A stretch of DNA of 64,000 nt from Pedobacter alluvionis (GTDB taxonomy: Bacteria > Bacteroidota > Bacteroidia > Sphingobacteriales > Sphingobacteriaceae), in assembly GCF_003664035.1 (NCBI RefSeq), contig NZ_RCCK01000012.1, forward strand, positions 186,001 to 250,000. Reading direction: 5' to 3'. Made by a program: the position numbers and the translations under genes. Below are positions 17,674 to 26,619 of the stretch, one piece after another. Each line of letters begins with the position of its first letter. Positions within the stretch are counted from its first letter, which is position 1. Below the pieces are notes generated by a model. That model saw nothing but the letters and a program-made list of their open reading frames with translations, was not told the DNA's origin and searched no databases.

Positions 17674-18918
17674 ATGCTAGCCGAAATAATTACCATTGGC
17701 GATGAGATACTCATTGGCCAAATCGTTGATACCAATTCTGCCTGGATGGCTAAACAGTTAAATTTAATTGGCGTTTCCGTTAAGCAGATTACTTCAGTTT
17801 CTGATGATGAACAACATATTTTAGAAGCGCTCGAACTTGCCGAAAAACGTGCAGATCTTGTTTTAATTACTGGTGGTCTAGGCCCCACCAAAGATGATAT
17901 TACCAAGAAAACTTTGGCAAAGTATTTCAATATGGGCTTCCGTAATGATCCTGGTGCATTGGAAATGGTTCGTCAGATTTTCGAAAAATACAAACGTCCT
18001 TTATTGGATATTAATATTCAGCAAGCCGATGTTCCTGATGGTTGTGAGGTTATTGTAAATAAAAATGGTACTGCGCCTTGCATGTGGTTTGAACAAAACA
18101 ACACCATTTTTGTATCCATGCCAGGTGTGCCTTACGAGATGATGTACCTGATGGATGATGAAATTCTACCCAGAATTACAAGCAGATTTAAGTTGCCCTT
18201 TATTGTTCACAAAACCATACTCACGGCAAATATAGGCGAATCATTTCTGGCCAAAGAGATTGAGGAAATTGAAGATAGCTTACCGGCGCATATCAAACTG
18301 GCTTATCTGCCAAAATTAGGGCAGGTACGTTTACGTTTGTCAGCCAAAGGCGATAATGAAACAGAATTGAACAAAGAGGTTGAAGTTTACGCTAAACAGA
18401 TCATATCAAAAGTGAATAAGTTTGTGGTAACCGATGAAGATATTCCCCTGGAAAAAGCGATTCTGAACCTCATGAAAAGTAAAGGACTTACTTTATCGAC
18501 AGCAGAAAGCTGTACCGGTGGATACATTGCCCATTTAATTACACAACATGCTGGTTCTTCTTCGGTTTATTGGGGTGGGGCAGTAGCTTATGCCTACGAA
18601 CTTAAAGAATCTATTCTTGGCGTAGAAGAAAGTACGTTAAACACCTTCGGTGCCGTAAGTGAGCAAACTGTGACCGAAATGGCCGAAGGCGCAATAAAAC
18701 ATTTTAAAACCGATTACGCCATTGCCGTTAGTGGCATAGCTGGTCCGGGGGGTGGAACAGACGATAAACCGGTTGGTACGGTATGGATTGCAATTTCTTC
18801 AAAAAACAAAACTGTAGCTAAGGTGTTTAATTTCAGTAACAAACGGATTCAAAACATTGAACGTTCTGCTGCATCGGCATTGGCCATGTTATTAAATCTC
18901 CTTAAAGAAACAGTTTAG
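17674..18918 (+). CDS. cinA: CinA-like protein (MoCF domain plus nicotinamide-nucleotide amidase)
   Basis: 414 residues with two domains: an N-terminal MoaB/MogA-like domain (1-170; IITIGDEILIGQIVDTNS, LITGGLGPTKDD) and a C-terminal CinA amidase domain (about 255-412) with STAESCTGG holding the catalytic Ser and the VSGIAGPGGGT segment. The family hydrolyses NMN to NaMN, and the N-terminal part has ADP-ribose pyrophosphatase activity in some members. It starts four bases after lptD. The name comes from competence loci; comEC here is 14 kb away. Confidence 0.94.
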   Translation: MLAEIITIGDEILIGQIVDTNSAWMAKQLNLIGVSVKQITSVSDDEQHILEALELAEKRADLVLITGGLGPTKDDITKKTLAKYFNMGFRNDPGALEMVRQIFEKYKRPLLDINIQQADVPDGCEVIVNKNGTAPCMWFEQNNTIFVSMPGVPYEMMYLMDDEILPRITSRFKLPFIVHKTILTANIGESFLAKEIEEIEDSLPAHIKLAYLPKLGQVRLRLSAKGDNETELNKEVEVYAKQIISKVNKFVVTDEDIPLEKAILNLMKSKGLTLSTAESCTGGYIAHLITQHAGSSSVYWGGAVAYAYELKESILGVEESTLNTFGAVSEQTVTEMAEGAIKHFKTDYAIAVSGIAGPGGGTDDKPVGTVWIAISSKNKTVAKVFNFSNKRIQNIERSAASALAMLLNLLKETV

Positions 18919-18933
18919 AAAGAATAAAAACTG

Positions 18934-18941
18934 TATTTTTG
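18934..18941 (+). promoter_or_regulatory. -7 promoter element of the E2 gene
   Basis: TATTTTTG is a perfect TAnnTTTG -7 element, 33 bases before the start codon at 18975, in the short gap after cinA. The upstream -33 element is weak (TTTA near 18914). Confidence 0.55.
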
Positions 18942-18974
18942 TAGCGTTACCAATATAAAATACTGTAATTTAAT

Positions 18975-20327
18975 ATGGCTCAATACGAACTATTGTTACC
19001 AAAAATGGGTGAGAGTGTTGCGGAAGCAACGGTGATTAAATGGGTAAAACAACCAGGTGATTCTATTGATTTAGATGATACCATTCTGGAAATCGCTACC
19101 GATAAGGTAGATTCTGAAGTTCCATCTCCGGTTGCCGGTAAATTGGTAAAACAGTTATTTGCTGCAGATGAAGTTGCCCAGGTGGGCGATGTAATTGCCA
19201 TTATTGAAACCGAAGGCGGAAAGGACGCTACAACTGAAGCACCAGTTGCAGAAAAACCAGTAGCTGAAGAAAAAATTGAGACTATTCCCGGTATTGAACA
19301 ACTACCATCAGAAAATGCGAACGTAGCAACTGATTTCAGCGCGTCTGAACGCTTTTATTCCCCTCTGGTTAAAAGTATTGCTGCTCAAGAAAATATTTCA
19401 TTAGCTGAGTTAGATGCGATTAAAGGCTCTGGTGCTGACGGACGGTTAACTAAAGATGACTTGTTAGTATATATCGCTGATAAAAATAATGGAGAATCCA
19501 TTTCAAAAACCAAAACAGTTGTTTTAACGCCACCTGCACCACCAACAAGCCAAATAGTAGAAAATAAAGTAAGTTCAGCACCGGTTGTAAATAAAACTTC
19601 AACAACCAGTGTGAGTGGTGGCGACGAAATTATTGAGATGGACAGGATGCGCAAGTTGATTGCCGATCATATGGTAATGAGTAAAACCACTTCTCCGCAT
19701 GTTACTTCTTTTGTTGAAGCCGATGTAACCAATATGGTTTTATGGCGTAATAAAGTAAAAAACAGTTTCGAGAAACGTGAAAATGAAAAAATAACATTTA
19801 CTCCAATATTTGTAGAGGCAGTTGCTAAAGCAATAAAAGATTTCCCGATGATCAATGTTTCAGTTAATGGCACACAGATTATCAAAAAGCGTGATATCAA
19901 TATTGGTATGGCTGCTGCTTTACCAAGTGGAAATCTAATTGTTCCTGTAATTAGAAATGCTGATCAGTTAAATTTAGTTGGCTTAACAAAAGCAGTTAAT
20001 GATTTAGCTATTAGAGCGAGAAACTCTAAATTAAAGCCTGATGAAACGCAAGGTGGAACTTTTACATTAACCAATGTGGGTAGTTTCGGAAATGTAATGG
20101 GCACGCCAATTATTAACCAGCCACAAGTGGCAATTTTGGCAGTGGGCGCCATTAAGAAGAAACCTGCAGTGTTGGAAACCGAGCACGGTGATGTGATTGC
20201 GATCAGGCATATGATGTTTTTATCATTATCGTACGACCACAGGGTTGTAGATGGTTCTCTTGGAGGAATGTTTGTACGGAGAGTTGCAGATTATTTAGAA
20301 AGCTGGGACCTGAACAGAGAAATTTAA
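18975..20327 (+). CDS. Dihydrolipoamide acyltransferase (E2) of a 2-oxo acid dehydrogenase
   Basis: 450 residues. Lipoyl domain at 1-78 with the lipoylated Lys44 in EIATDKVDSEV; a Pro/Ala/Glu-rich linker (85-125); a peripheral-subunit-binding domain (about 130-170; SPLVKSIAAQENISLAELDAIKG); a second linker; and the catalytic domain (about 215-450) with HRVVDG near the end. The domain order fits branched-chain or pyruvate dehydrogenase E2. No E1 or E3 gene is adjacent, so the complex cannot be named with certainty. Confidence 0.93.
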   Translation: MAQYELLLPKMGESVAEATVIKWVKQPGDSIDLDDTILEIATDKVDSEVPSPVAGKLVKQLFAADEVAQVGDVIAIIETEGGKDATTEAPVAEKPVAEEKIETIPGIEQLPSENANVATDFSASERFYSPLVKSIAAQENISLAELDAIKGSGADGRLTKDDLLVYIADKNNGESISKTKTVVLTPPAPPTSQIVENKVSSAPVVNKTSTTSVSGGDEIIEMDRMRKLIADHMVMSKTTSPHVTSFVEADVTNMVLWRNKVKNSFEKRENEKITFTPIFVEAVAKAIKDFPMINVSVNGTQIIKKRDINIGMAAALPSGNLIVPVIRNADQLNLVGLTKAVNDLAIRARNSKLKPDETQGGTFTLTNVGSFGNVMGTPIINQPQVAILAVGAIKKKPAVLETEHGDVIAIRHMMFLSLSYDHRVVDGSLGGMFVRRVADYLESWDLNREI

Positions 20328-20329
20328 TC

Positions 20330-20395
20330 AGTTTGCAGTTTTCAATTAAAAGTTTTCAGTTGGCTTGATACCAACAATTACCAGTTTAACAATCA
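20330..20395. repeat. Iterated CAGTTTGCAGTTTTCA spacer
   Basis: Words such as CAGTTTGCAGTTTTCA and AAAGTTTTCAGTTGG alternate in the 70-base spacer. No gene; one of several iterated-word spacers in the window. Confidence 0.45.
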
Positions 20396-20398
20396 AGA

Positions 20399-21013
20399 AT
20401 GTTAGCGTCAAATTTAAAATCGATAGTTTCGGATAACGTATTGCATGCCAAATGGTTAAATACGTTATCTTATATGGAAAATGCAGGTGCAAAGAAGATT
20501 TCAGCTTCTGAGCATAAAGAAAATGTAAACCTGATTATTCTTAAACATGCTGCAGAAGAACATCGTCATGCTTATTATTTAAAAAAGCAAATTTCGAAGA
20601 TTGACGACGCGCTTTGTAAAACTTATACCAATGCCGAGCTGTTATCTCCAAATCATACAAAATACTATTTACATGCTTTAGATATTGCGGTTTGCCGTTA
20701 TTTAAAAGCTGTATTTAATCTTTCCGGTTACGACTTAAAATTCGCGGCGTATTTATTTGTGACTTACGCCATCGAAGTGCGTGCAGATGAACTGTATCCA
20801 ATTTATCAGGCCGTTTTAGATGAAGCTAAAAGCAAGGTGAACGTAAAATCCATTATTTTGGAAGAGGAAGGGCACCTTGAAGAAATGATGAATCAATTGG
20901 TTAGTTTTTCTGACGATTGGGAAAATCATGCAGCTGAAGTAATCAAAATCGAAAAAGCTTTGTTTGAAGGTTGGGTTGCTGCCTTAGCTGCAGAATTGCC
21001 AATAAGCGCTTAA
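20399..21013 (+). CDS. Ferritin-like diiron protein, hypothetical
   Basis: 204 residues, almost all helical. Two carboxylate-histidine motifs spaced as in a four-helix ferritin-like bundle are visible: AAEEHRHA near residues 50-58 and EEEGHLEE near 158-165, with a further Glu in YAIEVRADELYP (about 122-133). This matches the EExxH pattern of rubrerythrin and related diiron oxidases or oxygenases. No rubredoxin domain, signal peptide or membrane segment is seen. It stands after the E2 gene and before thioredoxin. A metal site is inferred; the reaction is unknown. Confidence 0.65.
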   Translation: MLASNLKSIVSDNVLHAKWLNTLSYMENAGAKKISASEHKENVNLIILKHAAEEHRHAYYLKKQISKIDDALCKTYTNAELLSPNHTKYYLHALDIAVCRYLKAVFNLSGYDLKFAAYLFVTYAIEVRADELYPIYQAVLDEAKSKVNVKSIILEEEGHLEEMMNQLVSFSDDWENHAAEVIKIEKALFEGWVAALAAELPISA

Positions 21014-21043
21014 ATAATCGCTGATTTTCAGAGCGAAAATACA

Positions 21044-21080
21044 TTAAGAAGTCAAGTTTTAAAAAAACTTGACTTCTTAA
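21044..21080. repeat. Perfect 17-base inverted repeat without a T tract
   Basis: TTAAGAAGTCAAGTTTT (21044-21060) and AAAACTTGACTTCTTAA (21064-21080) pair perfectly around a three-base AAA loop. The sequence after it (GTTAAAAACC) has no T run on the plus strand, so it is not a canonical terminator for the upstream gene. Confidence 0.8.
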
Positions 21081-21129
21081 GTTAAAAACCAATCCAATTA
21101 TTTGTTGTTTCTAAATAAAGATAAATATC

Positions 21130-21426
21130 ATGTCTAAGTTTTCAGATTTAATTAACGGTGATAAACCTGTATTGGTAGATTTTTTTGCTGAGTGGTGTGG
21201 TCCCTGTAAAATGATGAAACCGATCTTGGAACAATTAAAATCGCAGTTGGGAGATTCAGTATCGATTATTAAAGTAGATATCGATAAAAATCAACCAGCC
21301 GCTTCATCGTTCAATGTTCAAAGTGTTCCTACTTTAATTCTGTTCAAAAAAGGAAAGCAGGTATGGAGGCAAAGTGGTGTTTTACAAGCTTCGCAATTGA
21401 AGCAGGTGATTGATACACATGCTTAG
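21130..21426 (+). CDS. trxA: Thioredoxin
   Basis: 98-residue cytosolic thioredoxin with the active site WCGPC at 22-26 and the cis-proline segment SVPTLILF near 67-74. It reduces protein disulphides using thioredoxin reductase encoded elsewhere. The N-terminus is shorter than in E. coli TrxA. Its stop codon is three bases from the stop of the convergent pdeM gene. Confidence 0.95.
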   Translation: MSKFSDLINGDKPVLVDFFAEWCGPCKMMKPILEQLKSQLGDSVSIIKVDIDKNQPAASSFNVQSVPTLILFKKGKQVWRQSGVLQASQLKQVIDTHA

Positions 21427-21429
21427 CCA

Positions 21430-22068
21430 CTAAACTTCTACAACACTTTTAGGCGTTACCGCAAAAATACGTTCGTTTGCTTTCGGATAGATAGTATAAA
21501 GCCCTGTAAACAAGCTAAAAGCAGGTAAAACAGCATAATCCTTGCCGAAATAAAAACAAGGAAATTTTAATCTTTGTTTCGCTTTACCCACTATAGTTAC
21601 ACCTGGGTGGATATGGCCACTGATAGGATACAATTCTTCATCGGTACAATTGGGTGCATCATGGATAAAACAGAAAGGCCCTAAACAATAATTTGATTCA
21701 TGTATTTCGATGTTCATCGCAGCATAATTGGCACCCGAAAGTCTGTCGTGATTCCCCTTTACCAATAGAAGATTAAGTTCCTGATATTGTTTTCTCCATG
21801 CTAAAAATTCATCAATATCGGTATTCAAACCATGATGAAACATATCACCATTAATCAGCAGTGTTTTTGGGTTATACTGTTTAATCAATAAACTTAAACG
21901 CTGAAGATCTGTTTGCGCAATGGTAGCAGGTACTTGCAAACCGGCCTGACGGAAGTGTGCGGATTTACCTAAATGCAAATCGCTTATGGCTAAAAGTTGA
22001 TGCTTGGGTAAAAATAAAGCCCTTTCTTTATCTAAAATCAGTTCTTCACCCTGGCTTGTAATGGTCAT
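21430..22068 (-). CDS. pdeM: Ligase-associated DNA damage response endonuclease PdeM
   Basis: 212-residue calcineurin-like metallophosphoesterase. The metal-site motifs are in order: ISDLHLGK (Asp30, His32), NGDMFHHG, KGNHDRLSG and SGHIHPG. In many bacteria this protein is encoded with an ATP-dependent DNA ligase, an Lhr-type helicase and a beta-CASP exonuclease; all four are present here on the minus strand, this being the last. It follows the helicase gene after 72 bases that contain a palindromic repeat. Confidence 0.9.
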   Translation of the reverse strand: MTITSQGEELILDKERALFLPKHQLLAISDLHLGKSAHFRQAGLQVPATIAQTDLQRLSLLIKQYNPKTLLINGDMFHHGLNTDIDEFLAWRKQYQELNLLLVKGNHDRLSGANYAAMNIEIHESNYCLGPFCFIHDAPNCTDEELYPISGHIHPGVTIVGKAKQRLKFPCFYFGKDYAVLPAFSLFTGLYTIYPKANERIFAVTPKSVVEV

Positions 22069-22080
22069 TTATTTTATGCT

Positions 22081-22135
22081 ATTTCATCCTGAGCTTGTCG
22101 AAGGATCTTTTAATTTTCGACAGGTCGCAAGAAGA
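22081..22135. repeat. Intergenic repeat with CATCCTGAGCTTGTCGAAGG
   Basis: The word at 22086-22105 matches the core of the repeat at 6661-6795. A partly complementary arm (TTTTCGACAGGTCGCAAG) follows. It lies between pdeM and the helicase gene. Confidence 0.6.
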
Positions 22136-22140
22136 TGTAT

Positions 22141-24618
22141 TTATTTAATTTTCTCAGATTCGGCCTTCATTCTGGCAATCCGCTGTTCTAATTCTTCTGA
22201 ACTCATATTTTCCCGCAAACTGTCTACTTTGATTGGAAAAGATAGTGGCGTAAAACTTTTCGGATTGGTGATAATAATCGCTCCATTCTGAATCCTTTCT
22301 AAAGCGTCTGCTAACCTGGGTTCTTCCAGTTGCTGATAAAAAACCTCATCGTAAGCCTGTCGCAAAAGTAAATTATGTTTATCGTAATCGCTAAAAACAT
22401 TAAAAAATAGACCAGCAGATGACTGGAGGTGCTTATTGGCTACATATTTGCCCGGATAGCCCTGGAAAACGAGTCCGGAAATGCAGGCAATATCTCTAAA
22501 TTTCCTTCTTGCCATTTCAGTTGAATTGATGCTCAGCGTAATGTCTTCGGTTAAGTTCTTAGGTGAAAAAACCTCGTAGGCAATCGATTCGTCCATTGGA
22601 ATTTCTATTTCGCTCAAAAGCTCAAAGCCATAATCGTTCATGGCAATAGAAAAACTGATGGGTAGCAATTTACTTAAACGATACGCTACCAGCGCTGCCA
22701 AAACCTCATGCACCAAACGCCCTTCAAATGGATAGGCAAAGAGATGAAAACCTTCTTTGTTATTGATGAGTTCTATCAGTAATTCGTCGTTTTTGGGTAC
22801 GTGAGATCGCTTTTCCTGTAATAAGAATAGTGGATAAACAGAATCTAATTCCTCATCCTGATGGGTTTTATCCAACGCCTCATTATATTTTTTTCTTAAA
22901 ACTGATCCTAAATTGGAAGATAGGGGTAAGCGGCCGCCATTCCAGCTTGGCGAAATTGCGTTTTTCTGTTTACTTAATCTTACTACAACCGTCATGTCTT
23001 TTACCTGAACAAACTCCAAAACTCGTCCGGCCAAACGAAAATTATCTCCGGCTTTTAAACGGGTAACAAAATATTCTTCCACCATTCCGATATAACCGCC
23101 AGAAATGAATTTGACTTTCAGCATCGCATCACTTACGATTGTTCCGATATGTAACCTGTGTCGCATGGCCAATTGCCTGCTTTTCACTTTCCAAAGCCCA
23201 TCTTCATCCTTAACTACCTTTTTAAATTCGGTATAAGCACTTAAACTATCTCCTCCAGAGGTGATAAATTGCATAACCCAGGTCCATTCTTCAGGAAGAA
23301 TAAGTTTAAAAGCATGTGTATTTTTAATTTCTTCATAAATAACTTTATCATCAAATCCGTCGCCTATGGCCAATGTAACCAGGTATTGAACTAAGGTGTC
23401 AAACACCATAATAAAAGGCTCTCTGCTTTCTATATTGTTGGTTTTAGCCGCTTCTTTAATTGCTGCCGCTTCAACCAGTTCTAAAGCATGAGTAGGTAAA
23501 AAATATATTTTAGATACCTCATGCGGGGAGTGGCCAGAGCGGCCCGCCCTTTGTAAAAAACGGGCAACACCTTTTGGCGATCCTACCTGAACAACGGTAT
23601 CAACAGGTTTAAAATCTACCCCCAAATCCAGCGAGGAAGTAGCAATAACGGCTTTAAGCTGTCCCGTATGTAAGGCATCTTCAATCCAGTTACGAAGCTC
23701 AAAATCTATCGATCCATGGTGTATGGCAATTCTCCCCGCCAGTTCCGGTTCGATATTCAACAAATGCTGATACCACATTTCCGATTGTCCGCGGGTATTG
23801 ATAAAAATTAAGGTCGTTTTACTTTTCTCGATAATGGGTAATAATTTATAGGCCAGTTTTAAGCCTAAATGCCCTGCCCAGGGTAGTGTGTCAATATCGT
23901 CGGGTATAATGGATTTAATTACGATTTTCTTTTCTAAATCAGCTTTAACAATAATCCGCTTGGCTTCGATATTAGGTTCGAGCACATCAAGCGCTTCCTC
24001 AATATTTCCAATGGTTGCTGATATCCCCCAAATCCTTAAAAACTGATTTTTTTCAAGCTTTTGTAAGCCTTTAACTCGAGAAACGGCTAACTCAACCAGC
24101 ACACCCCGTTTACTGCCCAAAAGTTCATGCCATTCATCCGCCACAATGCATTTAAGATTTCGGAATAGGGTTGAGGAACCCTTTTGTGCCAGTAACAAAT
24201 GCAGGCTTTCCGGGGTAATCAATAAAATTTCTGGCATCGATTTTTTCTGCTGCAATTTTTCTGCCTGAGAGGTATCACCATTGCGCACACCAACGTGCCA
24301 ATCTAATTCCAGCTCCAGTAAAGTTTCGCGCATGGCCCTTGCAATATCTTTAGCCAAAGAGCGGAGTGGGGTAATCCAGATTAACTGCAAACGATCTTTC
24401 GCTTTTTTGTTGTTCGCTTCTGAGGCATTTAAAGCTTCAATCACTACTGCTAGAAATAAAGAAAATGTTTTCCCAAAACCTGTAGGCGCATTTACCAAAC
24501 CACTGTAACCATTCAGATAATACTGCCAGGCATCTTCCTGAAACTGAAAAGGCTTACGTTTATTGGTCTTTAGCCAGGCTTTTATCTTTTTATAACCTTT
24601 GGTTTTGGTTTGATCCAT
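22141..24618 (-). CDS. Ligase-associated DNA damage response DEXH-box helicase (Lhr type)
   Basis: 825-residue superfamily 2 helicase. Walker A APTGFGKT at 44-51, DEWH box at 161-164, motif III SAT (WGISATIGN), and RecA2 motifs including QRAGRSGHSP. A C-terminal winged-helix and Lhr-type accessory region makes up the remaining half. Lhr-core helicases unwind branched DNA 3' to 5'. It belongs to the four-gene repair set with ligase, exonuclease and PdeM; a 409-base repeat block separates it from the ligase gene, so its transcription may be partly independent. Confidence 0.92.
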   Translation of the reverse strand: MDQTKTKGYKKIKAWLKTNKRKPFQFQEDAWQYYLNGYSGLVNAPTGFGKTFSLFLAVVIEALNASEANNKKAKDRLQLIWITPLRSLAKDIARAMRETLLELELDWHVGVRNGDTSQAEKLQQKKSMPEILLITPESLHLLLAQKGSSTLFRNLKCIVADEWHELLGSKRGVLVELAVSRVKGLQKLEKNQFLRIWGISATIGNIEEALDVLEPNIEAKRIIVKADLEKKIVIKSIIPDDIDTLPWAGHLGLKLAYKLLPIIEKSKTTLIFINTRGQSEMWYQHLLNIEPELAGRIAIHHGSIDFELRNWIEDALHTGQLKAVIATSSLDLGVDFKPVDTVVQVGSPKGVARFLQRAGRSGHSPHEVSKIYFLPTHALELVEAAAIKEAAKTNNIESREPFIMVFDTLVQYLVTLAIGDGFDDKVIYEEIKNTHAFKLILPEEWTWVMQFITSGGDSLSAYTEFKKVVKDEDGLWKVKSRQLAMRHRLHIGTIVSDAMLKVKFISGGYIGMVEEYFVTRLKAGDNFRLAGRVLEFVQVKDMTVVVRLSKQKNAISPSWNGGRLPLSSNLGSVLRKKYNEALDKTHQDEELDSVYPLFLLQEKRSHVPKNDELLIELINNKEGFHLFAYPFEGRLVHEVLAALVAYRLSKLLPISFSIAMNDYGFELLSEIEIPMDESIAYEVFSPKNLTEDITLSINSTEMARRKFRDIACISGLVFQGYPGKYVANKHLQSSAGLFFNVFSDYDKHNLLLRQAYDEVFYQQLEEPRLADALERIQNGAIIITNPKSFTPLSFPIKVDSLRENMSSEELEQRIARMKAESEKIK

Positions 24619-25027
24619 GATTAAATACTGTTTCTTTGATAGTTATATTCCTCGGACTGTGTCCTCACAGACCGAAAATTCTCGAATTATAGTCTGTGCA
24701 GACACAAAGCATGGCTTAATTTTTTTTTGAAAAGCAATAATAGTACTCCTTCGGTTACAGCAGTCCCGCCATACGCTTTACCTTTTTTGTGATTTTTCTT
24801 TTGACATCAATTATATTCTAGCAAAAAAGGGTGCCGCTCCTGTCGGGTTTAAAATCGCCAGGCAAGCTGTTCAAGCTAAACCACCCCTCAGTCTGTGTCC
24901 TCAAAACCTCGCAGGTTTTTAAAACCTGCGAGGTTTAAAAATACCTATTTCCTCGGTCTGTGTCCCCACTGACCGAAATCTTTGAGTTATGATAATGGTC
25001 TATGAGGACACAGGCCATGGAATCGCA
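24619..25027. repeat. Block of dispersed repeats splitting the repair operon
   Basis: The 409-base gap has no gene. It holds two long related units starting CCTCGGACTGTGTCCTC (24650) and CCTCGGTCTGTGTCCCC (24951), each ending in a complementary GACACA arm and CATGG, plus a shorter third start CCTCAGTCTGTGTCCTC (24886). Between them lies a perfect hairpin AAACCTCGCAGGTTTT / AAAACCTGCGAGGTTT (about 24904-24936) and a REP-like segment (CCGCTCCTGTCGGGTTT, about 24833-24850). Confidence 0.75.
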
Positions 25028-26617
25028 TTACAAGGTAGATTGTAACAACTGCCTCAAGTCTTCCAAAGTATTAATTTCATCTGCTTTTTTATCTTTTCGC
25101 CAACGCAATATACGTGGAAAACGTAAAGCTAAACCTGCTTTATGCCGTTTACTTTCCGCAATTCCTTCAAAAGCAATTTCGAAAACCAGTTCGGGTTTTA
25201 CTGTACGTACCGGTCCAAATTTTTCAATTGCATTACGGGTTACGAACGAATTTACTTCTTTAATTTCCTTATCTGTTAAGCCCGAATAGGCTTTTGCAAT
25301 CGTGACTAAGTTTTCACCATCACGAACTGCAAAGGTATAATCGGTAAAAAAGTTAGCCCTTCTGCCACTTCCTTTTTGGGCGTAGATCATTACCGCATCA
25401 ACCGTGTAGGGATTGATTTTCCATTTCCACCAATCGCCCCGTTTTCTTCCACTGTGATAATGAGAGGTTAATTTTTTAAGCATAATCCCTTCGCTGTTGA
25501 TCGATCTCGAAGTTTGTCTTAAATCAGCCAATTCTTCCCACGAACTGCAATTGATTACCGGAGATATTATCACCGGACTTTCATCTAAATCACCGTTCAA
25601 TTGCTCAAGTATTTTTCGTCTTATACTTAAAGGTTCCTGCCTGAAATCTTTGGCTTCATATTCTAAAATATCATAAACAAAAAATCCAATAGGAGCTTCT
25701 TCCAATTGTTTTTTATTAATTGTTTTACGGTTTAAGCGTTGTTGTAATGTACTGAATGATAACACCTGTTTATCCTGCACAGCCAGTATTTCGCCATCCA
25801 AAACCACGCCATCAGGCAAAACATCGATCATAAAATGCAACTCAGGAAACTGTTCTGTAACCAGTTCTTCTCCACGGCTCCAGATAAAGAGTTCTCCATT
25901 CCGTTTTACAATCTGCCCGCGGATACCATCCCATTTCCATTCGGCCTGCCATTCGGAAATATCGCCCAGTTTTTCAGGTTCCTGCTCTAAAGCATACGCG
26001 AGGCAAAAGGGGTAAGGCCAGGAATTATCGGTATTCACATGGATACCATTGATCAGTTCGTGAAAGGTAATTTCATAAGGATTCCATTTACCCATGATGC
26101 TGTGCATAATCTGCGCACTATCTAAACTACTCTGTTTAGCCAGCGCATTAACCAGCATTTTATTGGAAACACCAATCCTGAAATTTCCAGAGATTAGTTT
26201 GTTAAAAATAAAACGTTCTTGTGTTTCTAGTTTATTCCAGGCATTTAAAATAAATTCTTTTTTCGTTTCATCATCTTTACCTTCCAAATCGTGCAACTCT
26301 TCTATCCATGTATGCAATTGTAAATTTGATGTGTTTTCGGCAGGGGGTAATAATAAAGCAATGGTTTCGCTTAAATCGCCGACATTGGCATAACTTTCGG
26401 CAAATAACCATTCTGGTGTTTCGGTAATGGCTATCGCCCAGTATTTAAGCAGGGCTGATTTAATTGGTCTTTTAGGTTTTTTACCCGTAAATAAGGCAAT
26501 TACCCATACTTTATCTTTATCATCGGCATAGTTAAAATAATTAACCAATGCCGAAATTTTATCATTGGTTTTATTGCTCAGTTCGAGCTGTTGGATCAAT
26601 TGGGCAAAACGTTTCAT
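25028..26617 (-). CDS. ATP-dependent DNA ligase (repair-associated)
   Basis: 529 residues. N-terminal DNA-binding domain (about 1-200), adenylation domain with the nucleotidyl lysine Lys228 in EWKWDGIRGQ, VVLDGEI, a DILEYEAKDF region and the EGIMLKK motif, then an OB-fold domain (about 410-529). It seals nicks with ATP, in addition to the essential NAD-dependent LigA expected elsewhere. It starts two bases after the exonuclease gene, so these two are clearly one transcript. Clustering with exonuclease, helicase and PdeM marks a dedicated DNA damage set. Confidence 0.94.
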   Translation of the reverse strand: MKRFAQLIQQLELSNKTNDKISALVNYFNYADDKDKVWVIALFTGKKPKRPIKSALLKYWAIAITETPEWLFAESYANVGDLSETIALLLPPAENTSNLQLHTWIEELHDLEGKDDETKKEFILNAWNKLETQERFIFNKLISGNFRIGVSNKMLVNALAKQSSLDSAQIMHSIMGKWNPYEITFHELINGIHVNTDNSWPYPFCLAYALEQEPEKLGDISEWQAEWKWDGIRGQIVKRNGELFIWSRGEELVTEQFPELHFMIDVLPDGVVLDGEILAVQDKQVLSFSTLQQRLNRKTINKKQLEEAPIGFFVYDILEYEAKDFRQEPLSIRRKILEQLNGDLDESPVIISPVINCSSWEELADLRQTSRSINSEGIMLKKLTSHYHSGRKRGDWWKWKINPYTVDAVMIYAQKGSGRRANFFTDYTFAVRDGENLVTIAKAYSGLTDKEIKEVNSFVTRNAIEKFGPVRTVKPELVFEIAFEGIAESKRHKAGLALRFPRILRWRKDKKADEINTLEDLRQLLQSTL

Positions 26618-26619
26618 CC

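Noticed and set aside
24904..24936. Perfect hairpin considered as a terminator of the ligase gene
   Set aside because: There is no T tract on either strand, and the hairpin is part of a composite repeat block.
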